Origin: Sphingomonadaceae bacterium
Lineage (GTDB): Bacteria > Pseudomonadota > Alphaproteobacteria > Sphingomonadales > Sphingomonadaceae
Direction of reading: 5' to 3'
Assembly (NCBI GenBank): GCA_024236155.1
Contig: JACKLA010000002.1
Span: 186,001 to 250,000, forward strand
DNA length: 64,000 nucleotides
Shown: positions 23,569 through 32,455 of the stretch, one piece after another
Position numbering within the stretch: position 1 is the stretch's first letter
Layout of the letters: the number at the start of each line of letters is the position of its first letter
Program-made: the position numbers and the translations under genes
Notes under the pieces: generated by a model
What the model was told of the DNA's origin: nothing
Databases searched by the model: none
The model's input: only the letters and a program-made list of their open reading frames with translations

Positions 23569-25142
23569 TGCTGGGCAACACCTCCCTTCTCCGTCATCCC
23601 GGCCCCAGAGTCGGGATCCCGCTTTCTTCTCGCGGGGCACCTCACAAAGCGGGACCCCGGATCAAGTCCGGGGTGACGGCAGTTCTTTTGGCGACCTTCT
23701 TTGCAACCCCTGCCCACGCCTCGACCGGCGAGGCGGTAAACCCGTGGGTCGCGCTGGCCTATCTTGTCGCGGGCGTGTTCTTCATCCTCGCACTGCGCGG
23801 GCTTTCGTCGCCCTCGACCAGCCGCACGGGCAACCGTTTCGGCATGCTCGGCATGCTGATCGCAGTGGTGACGACGCTCGTCACCCATGACATCGCCAAT
23901 ATCGTCGAGATCGGGATTGCGATCTTTGTCGGCGGTATTTTCGGCATCACCGTTGCCCGGCGTATAGCGATGACCTCGATGCCCGAACTGGTGGCGGCGT
24001 TCCACTCGCTGGTCGGGCTTGCGGCGGTGCTGGTAGGCTGGGCGGCTTATCTCAACCCGGCGGCCTTCGGACTGCTGCTGGCCGATGGCGGGATTGCGCC
24101 GGTCAGCAAGGTCGAGATGGGTCTCGGTATCGCCATCGGTGCGATCACTTTCTCCGGATCGGTGATCGCCTTTGCCAAGCTTTCAGGCAAGATGAGCGGT
24201 TCTCCGATCCTTCTGCCCGGAAGGCATATCATCAACCTTGGTACGCTGGCTGCGATCATCGCACTGACCGCGCTGTTCGCTATGGCCGCGCCGACAGAGA
24301 CCATGCCGCTGATCGTCGCGATGACGGTCGCTGCGTTTATTATCGGCTTCCTGCTGATCATCCCGATCGGCGGGGCGGACATGCCGGTGGTGGTGTCGAT
24401 GCTCAACAGCTATTCGGGCTGGGCGGCAGCGGCGATGGGCTTCACGCTGGGCAACACCGCGATGATCATCACCGGCGCGCTGGTCGGCAGTTCGGGTGCG
24501 ATCCTTTCCTACATCATGTGCCGGGCAATGAACCGCAGCTTCATCAGCGTGATTGCGGGCGGCTTTGGCGCAGAGGATGGCGCGGGCGCGGCTGCTGGCG
24601 GGGGCGAGCAGCGCCCCTACAAGACCGGCAGCGCGGAAGACGCCGCCTTCATGCTCGAACAGGCCGAGAAGGTCATCATTATCCCAGGCTACGGCATGGC
24701 GGTGGCGCAGGCGCAGCACGCGCTGCGCGAAATGACCGATGTGCTGGAGGAAAAGGGTGTCGAGGTGAAGTTCGCCATCCACCCGGTTGCCGGTCGTATG
24801 CCCGGACACATGAACGTGCTGCTGGCGGAAGCATCGGTCGATTACGACAAGGTGTTCGAGCTGGAAGACATCAACAGCGAGTTCGCGCAGGCTGATGTCG
24901 CCTTCATCATCGGGGCGAACGACGTCGTGAACCCGGCGGCGAAGACCGACAAATCCTCACCCATCTACGGCATGCCGGTGTTCGATGTGGACAAGGCGAA
25001 ACAGGTCTTCTTCATCAAGCGCAGCATGGGCGGTGTCGGTTATGCTGGCGTCGACAATGACGTGTTCTATATGAACCAGACCGTGATGCTGCTGAGCGAT
25101 GCGAAGAAGATGGTCGAGGAAATCGTGAAGGCGCTCGATTGA
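23568..25142 (+). CDS. pntB: NAD(P) transhydrogenase subunit beta with repeat-derived N-terminal insertion
   Basis: Membrane and NADP(H)-binding subunit. 524 residues; the family norm is roughly 460. The conserved part starts at about residue 55 (VNPWVALAYLVAGVFFILALRG) and includes GNRFGM, the membrane helices, and the dIII domain with GYGMAVAQAQHALREM, HPVAGRMPGHMNVLL and GANDVVNPAA. Residues 9-37 or so are encoded by a palindromic repeat (23592-23678), 87 bases long, so the frame is kept. ATG 23568 overlaps the pntAb stop. An in-frame GTG at 23673 would give a shorter protein starting with a signal-like stretch (TAVLLATFFATPAHAS) but lacks a ribosome binding site. Confidence 0.93.
   Translation: MLGNTSLLRHPGPRVGIPLSSRGAPHKAGPRIKSGVTAVLLATFFATPAHASTGEAVNPWVALAYLVAGVFFILALRGLSSPSTSRTGNRFGMLGMLIAVVTTLVTHDIANIVEIGIAIFVGGIFGITVARRIAMTSMPELVAAFHSLVGLAAVLVGWAAYLNPAAFGLLLADGGIAPVSKVEMGLGIAIGAITFSGSVIAFAKLSGKMSGSPILLPGRHIINLGTLAAIIALTALFAMAAPTETMPLIVAMTVAAFIIGFLLIIPIGGADMPVVVSMLNSYSGWAAAAMGFTLGNTAMIITGALVGSSGAILSYIMCRAMNRSFISVIAGGFGAEDGAGAAAGGGEQRPYKTGSAEDAAFMLEQAEKVIIIPGYGMAVAQAQHALREMTDVLEEKGVEVKFAIHPVAGRMPGHMNVLLAEASVDYDKVFELEDINSEFAQADVAFIIGANDVVNPAAKTDKSSPIYGMPVFDVDKAKQVFFIKRSMGGVGYAGVDNDVFYMNQTVMLLSDAKKMVEEIVKALD
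23592..23678. repeat. REP-like palindrome inside the pntB reading frame
   Basis: Left arm 23592-23625 (CGTCATCCCGG...ATCCCGCTTT) and right arm 23646-23678 (AAAGCGGGACC...GGGTGACG) are complementary at both ends (about 10 bases each) and partly in the middle, with a 20-base loop. The right arm matches the repeat at 16133-16164. The whole unit is 87 bases, 29 codons, without an in-frame stop. Confidence 0.85.
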
Positions 25143-25459
25143 TCCGGCTCGCGCTGCCGCTCTGCGCGGCGTTACTCCTTACGGGGTGTATCGAAAAGAT
25201 TGCCGAAAGCCGCGTCAAATCGGCGCTGCTCGATGCGGGCCTGTCCGAACGCAATTCATCCTGCATGGCAGAGCGCATGGTCGACCGGCTGAGTATTTCG
25301 CAATTGCGCAAGCTTGAGAATCTCAAGCCGCGCAAGGGCGAGCCGGTGAAGCCCACGACCCTGCGCGGCTATGTCGAGCGGGTGCGGCGGGTCGGCGATG
25401 TAGAGGTTCTGACTGTCACCAGCAGTTCGGCGGCGATCTGCGCGGTCGGGCTCGATTGA
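25139..25459 (+). CDS. Small lipoprotein at the end of the pnt operon
   Basis: 106 residues starting at TTG 25139, overlapping the pntB stop (TTGA). The N-terminus MIRLALPLCAALLLTGC is a lipoprotein signal (LTGC). The mature part is helical and basic (IAESRVKSALLDAGLSERNSSCMAERMVDRLS), with three cysteines besides the lipidated one. I do not recognise the family. Translational coupling to pntB is seen, but a functional link is not established. Confidence 0.75.
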   Translation: MIRLALPLCAALLLTGCIEKIAESRVKSALLDAGLSERNSSCMAERMVDRLSISQLRKLENLKPRKGEPVKPTTLRGYVERVRRVGDVEVLTVTSSSAAICAVGLD

Positions 25460-25468
25460 CGAGGCCGG

Positions 25469-25885
25469 TCAGGCGCGTGTCCAGGTCACTGTCTTGCAGA
25501 TGATCAGCACGCAGCCCTTCACCTTCAGCTGGTTGCCTTCGCGCTTGAGGTCGGCGTTGAAATAGCGCCCGCCTTCGGGATTGTAGCCCTTGCCCTCATA
25601 GCTGTTGCTGTCTGGCTTGAGGTTCCAGAATATCCGCAGGCCCAGCAGTTTGCGTTCGCGCAGCGCCTTGTTCGGGTTCTCTCCATCGCGCGCACCGCCG
25701 CGCGGTTCGGGTACGAGGAATTTGTCGATCCGCCCGCACATCGCATTGCCGCATTTGTAGAAGGCGATGATCGACTTGCCATCATCGGTCTTCCACCGCC
25801 CCTCGATCGAAGCGGGCGCGGCATGGGCAGGCTGCGCCAGTATGATGAGCGTCAGAAAAGCAGTGATCAGTCTGGCAATTTGCAT
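25469..25885 (-). CDS. DUF2147 family secreted protein
   Basis: 138 residues. Sec signal peptide MQIARLITAFLTLIILAQPAHA, then the DUF2147 pattern: EGRWKTDDGKSIIAFYKCG, MCGRIDKFLVPEP, LRERKLLGLRIFWNLK and FNADLKREGNQLKVKGCV with paired cysteines. Members are small beta-barrel-like periplasmic proteins of unknown function. It is divergent from the beta-helix gene at 25989; the 103 bases between them hold both promoters. Confidence 0.9.
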   Translation of the reverse strand: MQIARLITAFLTLIILAQPAHAAPASIEGRWKTDDGKSIIAFYKCGNAMCGRIDKFLVPEPRGGARDGENPNKALRERKLLGLRIFWNLKPDSNSYEGKGYNPEGGRYFNADLKREGNQLKVKGCVLIICKTVTWTRA

Positions 25886-25988
25886 GGTTCATCCCCGAAC
25901 ATCCGGTTTCAGCATATATTACGTAACGTAAGCCGTCTTGGTTTCACTCCCGATTTGTCGCACTATGGCGCGCAAAGGGAGAGATAGC

Positions 25989-27203
25989 ATGTCCAGACTG
26001 AACTTTGCATGGCTTGCAGCGGCCTCGACGATTGCGGTGGCCCAGCCGCTTGCTGCCGAGACGATCGAAGTGGCGGCAGGCGAAGGCGCGCAGGAGCGTT
26101 TGCAGGAGGCGCTGATCCTCGCAGCCGAGGGCGACGAGGTGGTGCTGGGTGCCGGTCGCTTCGATCTGACCGACGGCCTGAGCCTCGATGTCGATGGCGT
26201 GACCGTGCGCGGTGCCGGGATGGACGAGACCGTACTCGATTTCACCGGCCAGCAGGGCGCGGGCGAGGGGCTGCTGGTCACCAGCGACAATGTGACCCTG
26301 CGCGATTTCGCACTCGAAAACCCCAAGGGTGACGGGGTGAAGTCGAAGGGGGCGGACAATATCGTCTATCACCGCATCCGCGTGACCTGGACCAATGGCC
26401 CCGACCCGTCGAACGGTGCATATGGCATCTATCCGGTCGAGAGCACCGGGGTGCTGGTCAGCGGCTCAAAGGTATCGGGTGCATCGGATGCCGGGATCTA
26501 TGTCGGGCAAAGCAGCAGGATCACGGTCAAGAATTCGATCGTCGAATCCAATGTCGCCGGGATCGAGATCGAAAACAGCCGCGATGCGCTGGTGGAGAAC
26601 AACATCGCCACCCGTAACACCGGCGGTATCCTGGTGTTCGACCTGCCCAACCTGCCGGTGATGGGAGGCGGTAATGTGATCGTGCGACAGAACCTTGTGG
26701 TCGGGAACGACACCGCCAATTTCGCCCCTCCCGGCAATATCGTGGGTGGTGTGCTGCGCGGAACCGGCGTGCTGGTGATGGCGAACGAAAACGTCTGGAT
26801 CGAGGACAATGTGTTCGACAACAATCCCACCGCGCAGGTGATGGTCGTCGCCTATACGCAGAGCTACACGGACGAACGCTACAATCCCTATGCGCGCAAG
26901 GTCGCGGTCGGGCCGAACGTGTTTGGCCGCGGTGGTGACGATCCGCAACTCGACGGCGCAGATATGCTGCTCGCTGCATTTGGCGGTTCCTTGCCGGCCG
27001 TGTTGTGGGACGGCATCACCGAAGGGGACGATGGCCTGCAAGTGGCGTCCGGCATCGATGGCTGGACGCTCGGCCTGACCACTCCAGGCCAGCAGTTTGC
27101 GGAGGCAATACCAGGGCCGCTCACCGTCGCCGAGCCGCAGGGAATTGACTGGGATTTCAGCAATGTCGGGGCACCGGCTGAGCTGGAGGCGCGGATCAAG
27201 TGA
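25989..27203 (+). CDS. Secreted parallel beta-helix protein (TIGR03805 type)
   Basis: 404 residues. Signal peptide MSRLNFAWLAAASTIAVAQPLAAE. The mature part is a right-handed beta-helix with recurring short strands and Asn/Gly turns: GVTVRGAGMDETVLDF, TGVLVSGSKVSGASDAGIYVGQ, ITVKNSIVESNVAGIEIENS and VIVRQNLVVGNDT. This is the NosD/pectate-lyase-like fold. The protein and the downstream cytochrome match the recurrent TIGR03805/TIGR03806 gene pair, whose joint role is unknown. The stop overlaps the cytochrome start (GTGA). A bound polysaccharide or copper function would be a guess. Confidence 0.85.
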   Translation: MSRLNFAWLAAASTIAVAQPLAAETIEVAAGEGAQERLQEALILAAEGDEVVLGAGRFDLTDGLSLDVDGVTVRGAGMDETVLDFTGQQGAGEGLLVTSDNVTLRDFALENPKGDGVKSKGADNIVYHRIRVTWTNGPDPSNGAYGIYPVESTGVLVSGSKVSGASDAGIYVGQSSRITVKNSIVESNVAGIEIENSRDALVENNIATRNTGGILVFDLPNLPVMGGGNVIVRQNLVVGNDTANFAPPGNIVGGVLRGTGVLVMANENVWIEDNVFDNNPTAQVMVVAYTQSYTDERYNPYARKVAVGPNVFGRGGDDPQLDGADMLLAAFGGSLPAVLWDGITEGDDGLQVASGIDGWTLGLTTPGQQFAEAIPGPLTVAEPQGIDWDFSNVGAPAELEARIK

Positions 27204-28234
27204 AACGTGCGCTATTCGCTGTAGCACTTACGGCGCTGGCCTTCGTCGGTACGGCAAGTGTGCAAGCGACCGGCGGTTCCGATGCAATCGACCAGCTGGC
27301 CATCACCAGTGACGGGATGCCGCGCAATCTGTCGGACTATGGCTTCTTTGCCGGTAGTCCCGACCGGCCCAATCCGGCGCTGATCCCCTATTCGGTGCGC
27401 AACCCGCTGTTCTCGGACTACGCGGAGAAGGCGCGTTTCATCTCGCTGCCCGAAGATGCATATTTGCATGTCGGGCCGGATGGCCGCGTCGATTTCCCGG
27501 TTGGTACGGCGCTGATCAAGAGCTTTGCCTATCGCACCGACGCAGGGGGGCTGGATACGATCGAAACGCGCGTGCTGCTGCATCGGGCGGATGGGTGGCT
27601 GGCCTTGCCCTATGTCTGGAACGAGGATCGGACCGATGCGGTGCTCAAGGTCGCTGGCGCGCGGATGGATGTCGTTTTTGATGACCCATCGGGAGAGCGC
27701 CATGAGATCAGCTATGGTGTGCCGAACAAGAACCAGTGCAAGCAGTGCCATAATCGCGATGGAAAGCTCTCGCCCATTGGACCGGTATGGCCCGATATGG
27801 AGTTCCCGCGAGAGGGTGATCATGAGCGACTGAAAGAGCTCGCTTCCTTCCCGCGCAACGGCCTGTTCGCGACGCCGCGTTGGGACGATCCGGCTGAACC
27901 CATTGCAAGACGCGCAGGTGCCTATCTCCAGGCCAATTGCGCCCACTGCCACAGTCGCAGCGGGTCCGCGAGCAATAGCGGGTTGTTCTATGATGAACGG
28001 TTGGGTGAATATGCAGTCAGCGGCTATCTCAAGCGTCCGGTCGCTGCCGGTCGTGGCAGCGGCTCGTTCGACTTCATTGTCGACCCCGGACATCCCGAAC
28101 GCTCGATCCTGCTCTATCGGATGCACAGCCTCGATCCCGGCGTCGCCATGCCCGAGATCGGGCGGGCCACTGCGCACAGGGAAGGGCTGGCGGTTGTGAC
28201 CGAATGGATCGCGGGGCTTGAAACAAGGAACTGA
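27200..28234 (+). CDS. Periplasmic cytochrome c-like protein (TIGR03806/HNE_0200 family)
   Basis: 344 residues. Signal peptide MKRALFAVALTALAFVGTASVQA. Two CxxCH motifs are visible, CKQCH at 180-184 and CAHCH at 247-251, so covalent haem attachment at one or both is likely. The flanks (PIGPVWPDMEFPR, GSFDFIVDPGHPERSILLYRM, MPEIGRATAH) match the HNE_0200 family, which regularly accompanies the beta-helix protein encoded just upstream. GTG 27200 overlaps that gene's stop by four bases. It may pass electrons from an unidentified periplasmic reaction. Confidence 0.87.
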   Translation: MKRALFAVALTALAFVGTASVQATGGSDAIDQLAITSDGMPRNLSDYGFFAGSPDRPNPALIPYSVRNPLFSDYAEKARFISLPEDAYLHVGPDGRVDFPVGTALIKSFAYRTDAGGLDTIETRVLLHRADGWLALPYVWNEDRTDAVLKVAGARMDVVFDDPSGERHEISYGVPNKNQCKQCHNRDGKLSPIGPVWPDMEFPREGDHERLKELASFPRNGLFATPRWDDPAEPIARRAGAYLQANCAHCHSRSGSASNSGLFYDERLGEYAVSGYLKRPVAAGRGSGSFDFIVDPGHPERSILLYRMHSLDPGVAMPEIGRATAHREGLAVVTEWIAGLETRN

Positions 28235-28237
28235 TCC

Positions 28238-29206
28238 ATGATGAGGCGCGTTCTTCGTATCGTCGCAGTGCTCGTTGCGCTGGCCATGATCGCATTCGTC
28301 ATCTTCCGCACGCCGGATACCGACCCTGCAGAAATGCGGGCGAAATATGGCGGCAACCCCTCGCAATTCGTGAAGCTCGACAGTGGGCTGGAAGTGCATT
28401 TGCGCGATGAAGGACCACGCGATGCGCCGGCAATCATCCTGCTTCATGGATCGAATGCAGACCTCCACACATGGCAGCCATGGGTCGACCGGCTGAAGGC
28501 AGATTATCGCGTGATCCGCTTCGATCAGCCCGGACACGGCCTGACCGGCGCGACACCCGATGGCGACTATTCGACGGCGACCTATGTCGGGGCAATCGAT
28601 GATGTTGCCGATGCGCTCGGTCTCGATCGCTTCATCCTCGGCGGCAATTCGATGGGCGGTTATCACACGCTCGAATATGCGCTGGCGCACCCGGAGAGGG
28701 TGCAGGCAATGGTGCTGGTCGATGCAGGCGGTCCGCCGGTGAAGCTGGAGAGCGGCGGCAATATCGGTTTCACGCTGGCGCGCATTCCGGTGCTGAACCA
28801 GTTGCTGAAGCACATCACCCCGCGTTCGATGGTCGAAAAGAGCTTGTCGCAGAGCGTCAGCAATCAGGCCGTGGTCACGCCCGAGGCGGTCGATCGTTAC
28901 TGGGAATTGCTACGCTATCCCGGCAATCGCCATGCAACCATGGTGCGGTTCGGGCAGGATCGTGTTCTCCTGACCGACGCTCAGGCATCGAGCCTGACCA
29001 TGCCCGCGCTGGTGATCTGGGGTGAGGAAGACCGGCTGATACCGCTGGCTGCGGGCGTGTGGCTCGACACACATTTACCGAACAGCACATTCGTTACCTT
29101 GCCGGGCATCGGCCACCTGCCGATGGAGGAAGCGCCCGAACCGACTGCGGCCAATCTGCGCAGCTGGCTTGCCGAACAGGAATTTACCAAGCTTGAGGGA
29201 AACTAA
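28238..29206 (+). CDS. Alpha/beta hydrolase with N-terminal membrane anchor
   Basis: 322 residues. One membrane helix at 5-23 (VLRIVAVLVALAMIAFVIF), then an alpha/beta hydrolase: LLHGSNADLHTW oxyanion strand, nucleophile S138 in GGNSMGG, acid in WGEEDRLIP and histidine in GIGHLP. The fold is firm; the substrate is open (ester or epoxide hydrolases look alike here). It starts three bases after the cytochrome stop and is probably the third gene of the beta-helix/cytochrome operon. Confidence 0.88.
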   Translation: MMRRVLRIVAVLVALAMIAFVIFRTPDTDPAEMRAKYGGNPSQFVKLDSGLEVHLRDEGPRDAPAIILLHGSNADLHTWQPWVDRLKADYRVIRFDQPGHGLTGATPDGDYSTATYVGAIDDVADALGLDRFILGGNSMGGYHTLEYALAHPERVQAMVLVDAGGPPVKLESGGNIGFTLARIPVLNQLLKHITPRSMVEKSLSQSVSNQAVVTPEAVDRYWELLRYPGNRHATMVRFGQDRVLLTDAQASSLTMPALVIWGEEDRLIPLAAGVWLDTHLPNSTFVTLPGIGHLPMEEAPEPTAANLRSWLAEQEFTKLEGN

Positions 29207-29303
29207 TTCACCCTCGCGCGTTCAGTTTCCCTAAAGCCAGTCGAAACGAATTCGATTGCCACGAATTTGACCGGGTCGGGGCCCGGAACGGAGGGAATGA
29301 CGC

Positions 29304-30002
29304 GTGCGCAAGCTGGGCCTGATCGGGGGGATGAGCTGGGTTTCGACCCGCACCTATTACGAATGCATCAACCTGCAGGTGCAGAAACGTGCCGACGCGA
29401 TGAGCAGTGCGCCGCTGCTGATCGAGAGCCTCGACTTCCGCAGCCTGTACGGCTTGCAGAGCGAAGAAGAATGGGATCGCGCCGCAGTGACACTGTCCGA
29501 TACCGCGCAGCGGTTGGAGGCAGCCGGGGCCGAGGGGCTGATTATCGCCGCCAATTCGATGCACCGCGTCTATGACAGAGTGGCAAATGCGATCGATATC
29601 CCCGTGTTGCACATCGCCGATTGCGTCGGGCGGCGGATGGCTGCTGACAAGGTGACGAATGCCGCGTTGATCGGCACGCGCAATGTGATGACCGAAAGCT
29701 TCTATCGCCAGCGGCTGGTCAGGCACGGCATCGACCTGCTGCCGCCCGAGATGGATACCGTCGAAACACTCGACCGGTTCATTTATGACCAGCTGATGGT
29801 CGGCAAGGCGACGCGCGATGCACAGCGTGCCTTGAAAACGATCATCACGCAGAAGGAACAGGCCGGTGCCAAGGCGATCGTGCTTGCCTGCACCGAGTTG
29901 GAGATGGTGGTCGACGTTAACGCCAATGTCCTGCCGATCTACGATTCCGCGCGGATCCATTGCGAGGCGGCAGCGGAGTGGATTTTCGGCAGGGATTTCT
30001 GA
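29304..30002 (+). CDS. Aspartate/glutamate racemase family protein lacking the first catalytic Cys/Thr
   Basis: 232 residues, PLP-independent Asp/Glu racemase fold (MRKLGLIGGMSWVSTRTYY at the start). The second catalytic cysteine is present, C196 in VLACTELEM. The first site, normally Cys or Thr before the conserved Asn, is alanine: IIAANSMHRV, A83-N84. A one-sided active site should not racemise in the classical way, so the protein may have a different or stereospecific activity. The start is GTG 29304 with GGAGGG upstream. It stands between the hydrolase operon and the dGTPase-like gene. Confidence 0.85.
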   Translation: MRKLGLIGGMSWVSTRTYYECINLQVQKRADAMSSAPLLIESLDFRSLYGLQSEEEWDRAAVTLSDTAQRLEAAGAEGLIIAANSMHRVYDRVANAIDIPVLHIADCVGRRMAADKVTNAALIGTRNVMTESFYRQRLVRHGIDLLPPEMDTVETLDRFIYDQLMVGKATRDAQRALKTIITQKEQAGAKAIVLACTELEMVVDVNANVLPIYDSARIHCEAAAEWIFGRDF

Positions 30003-30079
30003 TGTCCGCGCCGCAGTCGGCAGTGTTGCCCGATTGTTCCCGTTGTCCCTGATCGCCTGACAGCCTAGGCCGCTGGCCG

Positions 30080-31240
30080 ATGACACGCGCCACATTTGCT
30101 GCCGATCCTGCCCTCAGCCGGGGCCGCGAATTTCCGGAGAACCGTGAAGGCACGCGCGGCCCTCGCAGCGAGTTCCAGCGTGACCGTGACCGGATCATCC
30201 ATTCGATCGCCTTCCGGCGCCTGCGGTCGAAAACGCAGGTGTTCATCGCACCCGATGGCGATCATTACCGTACCCGCCTGACCCACAGCCTGGAAGTGGC
30301 GCAGATCGGGCGGGTGATTGCACGCACGCTCGGTCTCGATGAGGATTTGACCGAGGCCCTGTGCCTTGCGCATGACATCGGCCATCCGCCGTTCGGCCAT
30401 GCGGGGGAGAAGGCGCTGTCACAGGCGACCGAGCGGCATGGTGGGTTCGATCACAATGCGCAGTCGCTGCGCACGCTGATGCGGCTGGATAGCCCCTATT
30501 GCGACCATCCCGGCCTCAACCTGACATGGGACTTGCTGGAAGGGCTTGCCAAGCACAACGGCCCCGATCCTGCGAGCAACTGGGCATTGGAGGAACTGGA
30601 CGCAGCCTTCGATCTCGAACTCGACCGCTGGCCCAGCCTCGAAGCGCAGGTCGCGGCGGTGGCGGATGACATCGCCTACGACAATCACGATATCGATGAC
30701 GGACTACGAGCGGGCTTTCTCAATCTCGACCAGTTGCTTGAGCTTGATTTCGTCGCAGACCAGTGGCGCAGTGTCGAGCGACGCTTCCCTTCGGCGCCGC
30801 ATGATCGCAAACTGCGCGAGCTTATCCGCGGGCAGATTGGGCTGATGGTCAATGACGTCATCGAACACACTGGCAGCCAGGTGCGAGGCATCGTTGCGCT
30901 TGAGGAAATTCGCGGAGCGGGCAGGGGGCTGTCGGGTTTCTCGCCGGAAATGGCGGCGCAGGAACGCGTGCTCAAAGGCTTCATGTACGAAAATCTCTAC
31001 TACCACCCCGGCCAGCTCGAAACGTCAGAGAAGGCGCGCGATGTGGTTGCGCGCCTCTATGCTGCATACGATCAGGATGGATCGCTGATGCATGACGACT
31101 GGCACGAAGAGATGCCGGGCGCGGAACCGGCGCGGTCGCGCCATATCGCCGACTTCATCGCAGGCATGACCGACCGCTTCGCCATCGACCAGTACGCGCG
31201 CATCTATGGCCACCGGCCCGAGGGGCTCAGCAATGTCTGA
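30080..31240 (+). CDS. Deoxyguanosinetriphosphate triphosphohydrolase-like protein
   Basis: 386 residues, HD superfamily. The metal site is seen as HYRTRLTHSLEVAQIGR, then LAHDIGHPPFGHAGE; the family signature FRRLRSKTQVF is near residue 45. DIAYDNHDIDDGLRAG holds the distal aspartate. Such proteins hydrolyse dNTPs to deoxynucleoside and triphosphate and so shape dNTP pools; the alphaproteobacterial type-2 form is shorter than E. coli Dgt. The 3' end overlaps the next gene by 8 bases. Confidence 0.93.
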   Translation: MTRATFAADPALSRGREFPENREGTRGPRSEFQRDRDRIIHSIAFRRLRSKTQVFIAPDGDHYRTRLTHSLEVAQIGRVIARTLGLDEDLTEALCLAHDIGHPPFGHAGEKALSQATERHGGFDHNAQSLRTLMRLDSPYCDHPGLNLTWDLLEGLAKHNGPDPASNWALEELDAAFDLELDRWPSLEAQVAAVADDIAYDNHDIDDGLRAGFLNLDQLLELDFVADQWRSVERRFPSAPHDRKLRELIRGQIGLMVNDVIEHTGSQVRGIVALEEIRGAGRGLSGFSPEMAAQERVLKGFMYENLYYHPGQLETSEKARDVVARLYAAYDQDGSLMHDDWHEEMPGAEPARSRHIADFIAGMTDRFAIDQYARIYGHRPEGLSNV

Positions 31241-31940
31241 CCAGGTGCGGATCGCACTGGTCGGTGCCACCGGACTGGTCGGCCGGGGGATCATCGAGGA
31301 AGCGGTGGGTCGCGCCGATTTCCGCCTGCTGGCGCTGGCGCGGCGCGAGGTGCCGGTACCCAAGGGGGCAACCATGGATGTAGTTGTGGCTGACAATGCC
31401 GAATGGGGCGGGGTGTTGGGCCGCTTCAAGCCGGAGGTGTTGATCAGCGCGCTCGGCACGACAATCGGCAAGATGGGCGGCGACAAGGATGCCTTTCGTG
31501 CGGTCGATCTCGATCTTGTCGTCGATACGGCCCGCGCAGCACTGGCGCATGGCGTGGAGCGTTGCGTTGCGGTGAGTTCGGTCAATGCCGATCCGCGCAG
31601 CAAGCTGTTCTACCCGCGCGTGAAGGGTGAGGCGGAACAGGCGCTGATGAAGCTCGGCTTCAAGCGTCTCGACCTGCTGCAGCCGGGTCTTTTGCGCGGC
31701 AGGCGGACCGACGACGCAAGGGCGCTGGAGCGTGCGGCAATGATCGCCAGCCCGGTCACCGACCTGCTGATGCATGGCAAGTACCGTGCGATGCGCTCGA
31801 TACAGGCACGAACGGTCGCGCAGGCTTGCCTGACCTTCGCCCACCGCAAGGCATCCGGCCGTTTCACGCACACGCATGATGCGCTAAAGCTTGCAGCCGG
31901 CGAGCTGCCGCGGATTTCAGGGCGTGTGGGAGACGATTGA
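31233..31940 (+). CDS. NAD(P)-binding atypical SDR (HTATIP2/YbjT-like)
   Basis: 235 residues with an N-terminal Rossmann motif, IALVGATGLVGRGI, and conserved VISALGTTIGKMGG, CVAVSSVNADPRSKLFYPRVKGEAEQAL (in pieces) and LLQPGLLRG. This is the extended/atypical SDR pattern in which the tyrosine of YxxxK is seen as YPRVKGE. A redox or protein-binding role is possible. ATG 31233 lies inside the end of the dGTPase-like gene, and the stop overlaps the following ATG (TGATG). Confidence 0.87.
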   Translation: MSDQVRIALVGATGLVGRGIIEEAVGRADFRLLALARREVPVPKGATMDVVVADNAEWGGVLGRFKPEVLISALGTTIGKMGGDKDAFRAVDLDLVVDTARAALAHGVERCVAVSSVNADPRSKLFYPRVKGEAEQALMKLGFKRLDLLQPGLLRGRRTDDARALERAAMIASPVTDLLMHGKYRAMRSIQARTVAQACLTFAHRKASGRFTHTHDALKLAAGELPRISGRVGDD

Positions 31941-32392
31941 TGTGGGATGCCATTTTCAGCACGGCAAACATGCTTGCGATGATTTGCTGGGCGGGACTGA
32001 TCCTGTTGCCACGCTGGCCGACGCTGCTCGCAGTCATTCTCTACCTTGGTGTGGGGCTGTTGTGTCTCACTTACACGATTCTGCTACCGTCGATTATGGG
32101 CGGCTGGATCGATCCGGTTGGCCCGGCTGATGCTGCGGTCAATTTCACCACGATCGAGGGCGTGCGCAGCATCTTCCTCAGCGATGGCGGGGTGACGGTC
32201 GGCTGGACGCATTACCTTGCGTTCGACCTGTTTGTCGGCCTGTGGATCGCCAAGGATGCCGACGCAAAGCAGTTCTCGCGCGTATTGCAGGCGCCGATCC
32301 TGTTCGCGACTTTCATGGCCGGGCCCATCGGGTTGTTCTTATGGCTGGTCGTGCGCGAACGGCGGGCAAGGCTGGCAGGCCGCACGAAATAG
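31940..32392 (+). CDS. ABA4-like (DUF4281) membrane protein
   Basis: 150 residues with four predicted membrane helices. The N-terminus MWDAIFSTANMLAMICWAG, the loop containing FTTIEGVRSIFLSD, and WTHYLAFDLFVGLWIAKDA are the signature of the ABA4-like family, named after the plant neoxanthin-synthesis protein. In bacteria the role is not settled; carotenoid metabolism is a reasonable suspicion for this lineage. It starts one base inside the previous stop, so the three genes from 30080 form an operon. Confidence 0.88.
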   Translation: MWDAIFSTANMLAMICWAGLILLPRWPTLLAVILYLGVGLLCLTYTILLPSIMGGWIDPVGPADAAVNFTTIEGVRSIFLSDGGVTVGWTHYLAFDLFVGLWIAKDADAKQFSRVLQAPILFATFMAGPIGLFLWLVVRERRARLAGRTK

Positions 32393-32455
32393 ACTGGCTA
32401 CGAAAACGCCCGCAGGAGCGATCCCGCGGGCCGATTTCGCGCTTGTGAGCTGTCT

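Noticed and set aside
27212..28813. 533-codon minus-strand frame opposite the cytochrome and hydrolase genes
   Set aside because: Antisense shadow of two genes with clear motifs (CxxCH, GNSMGG).
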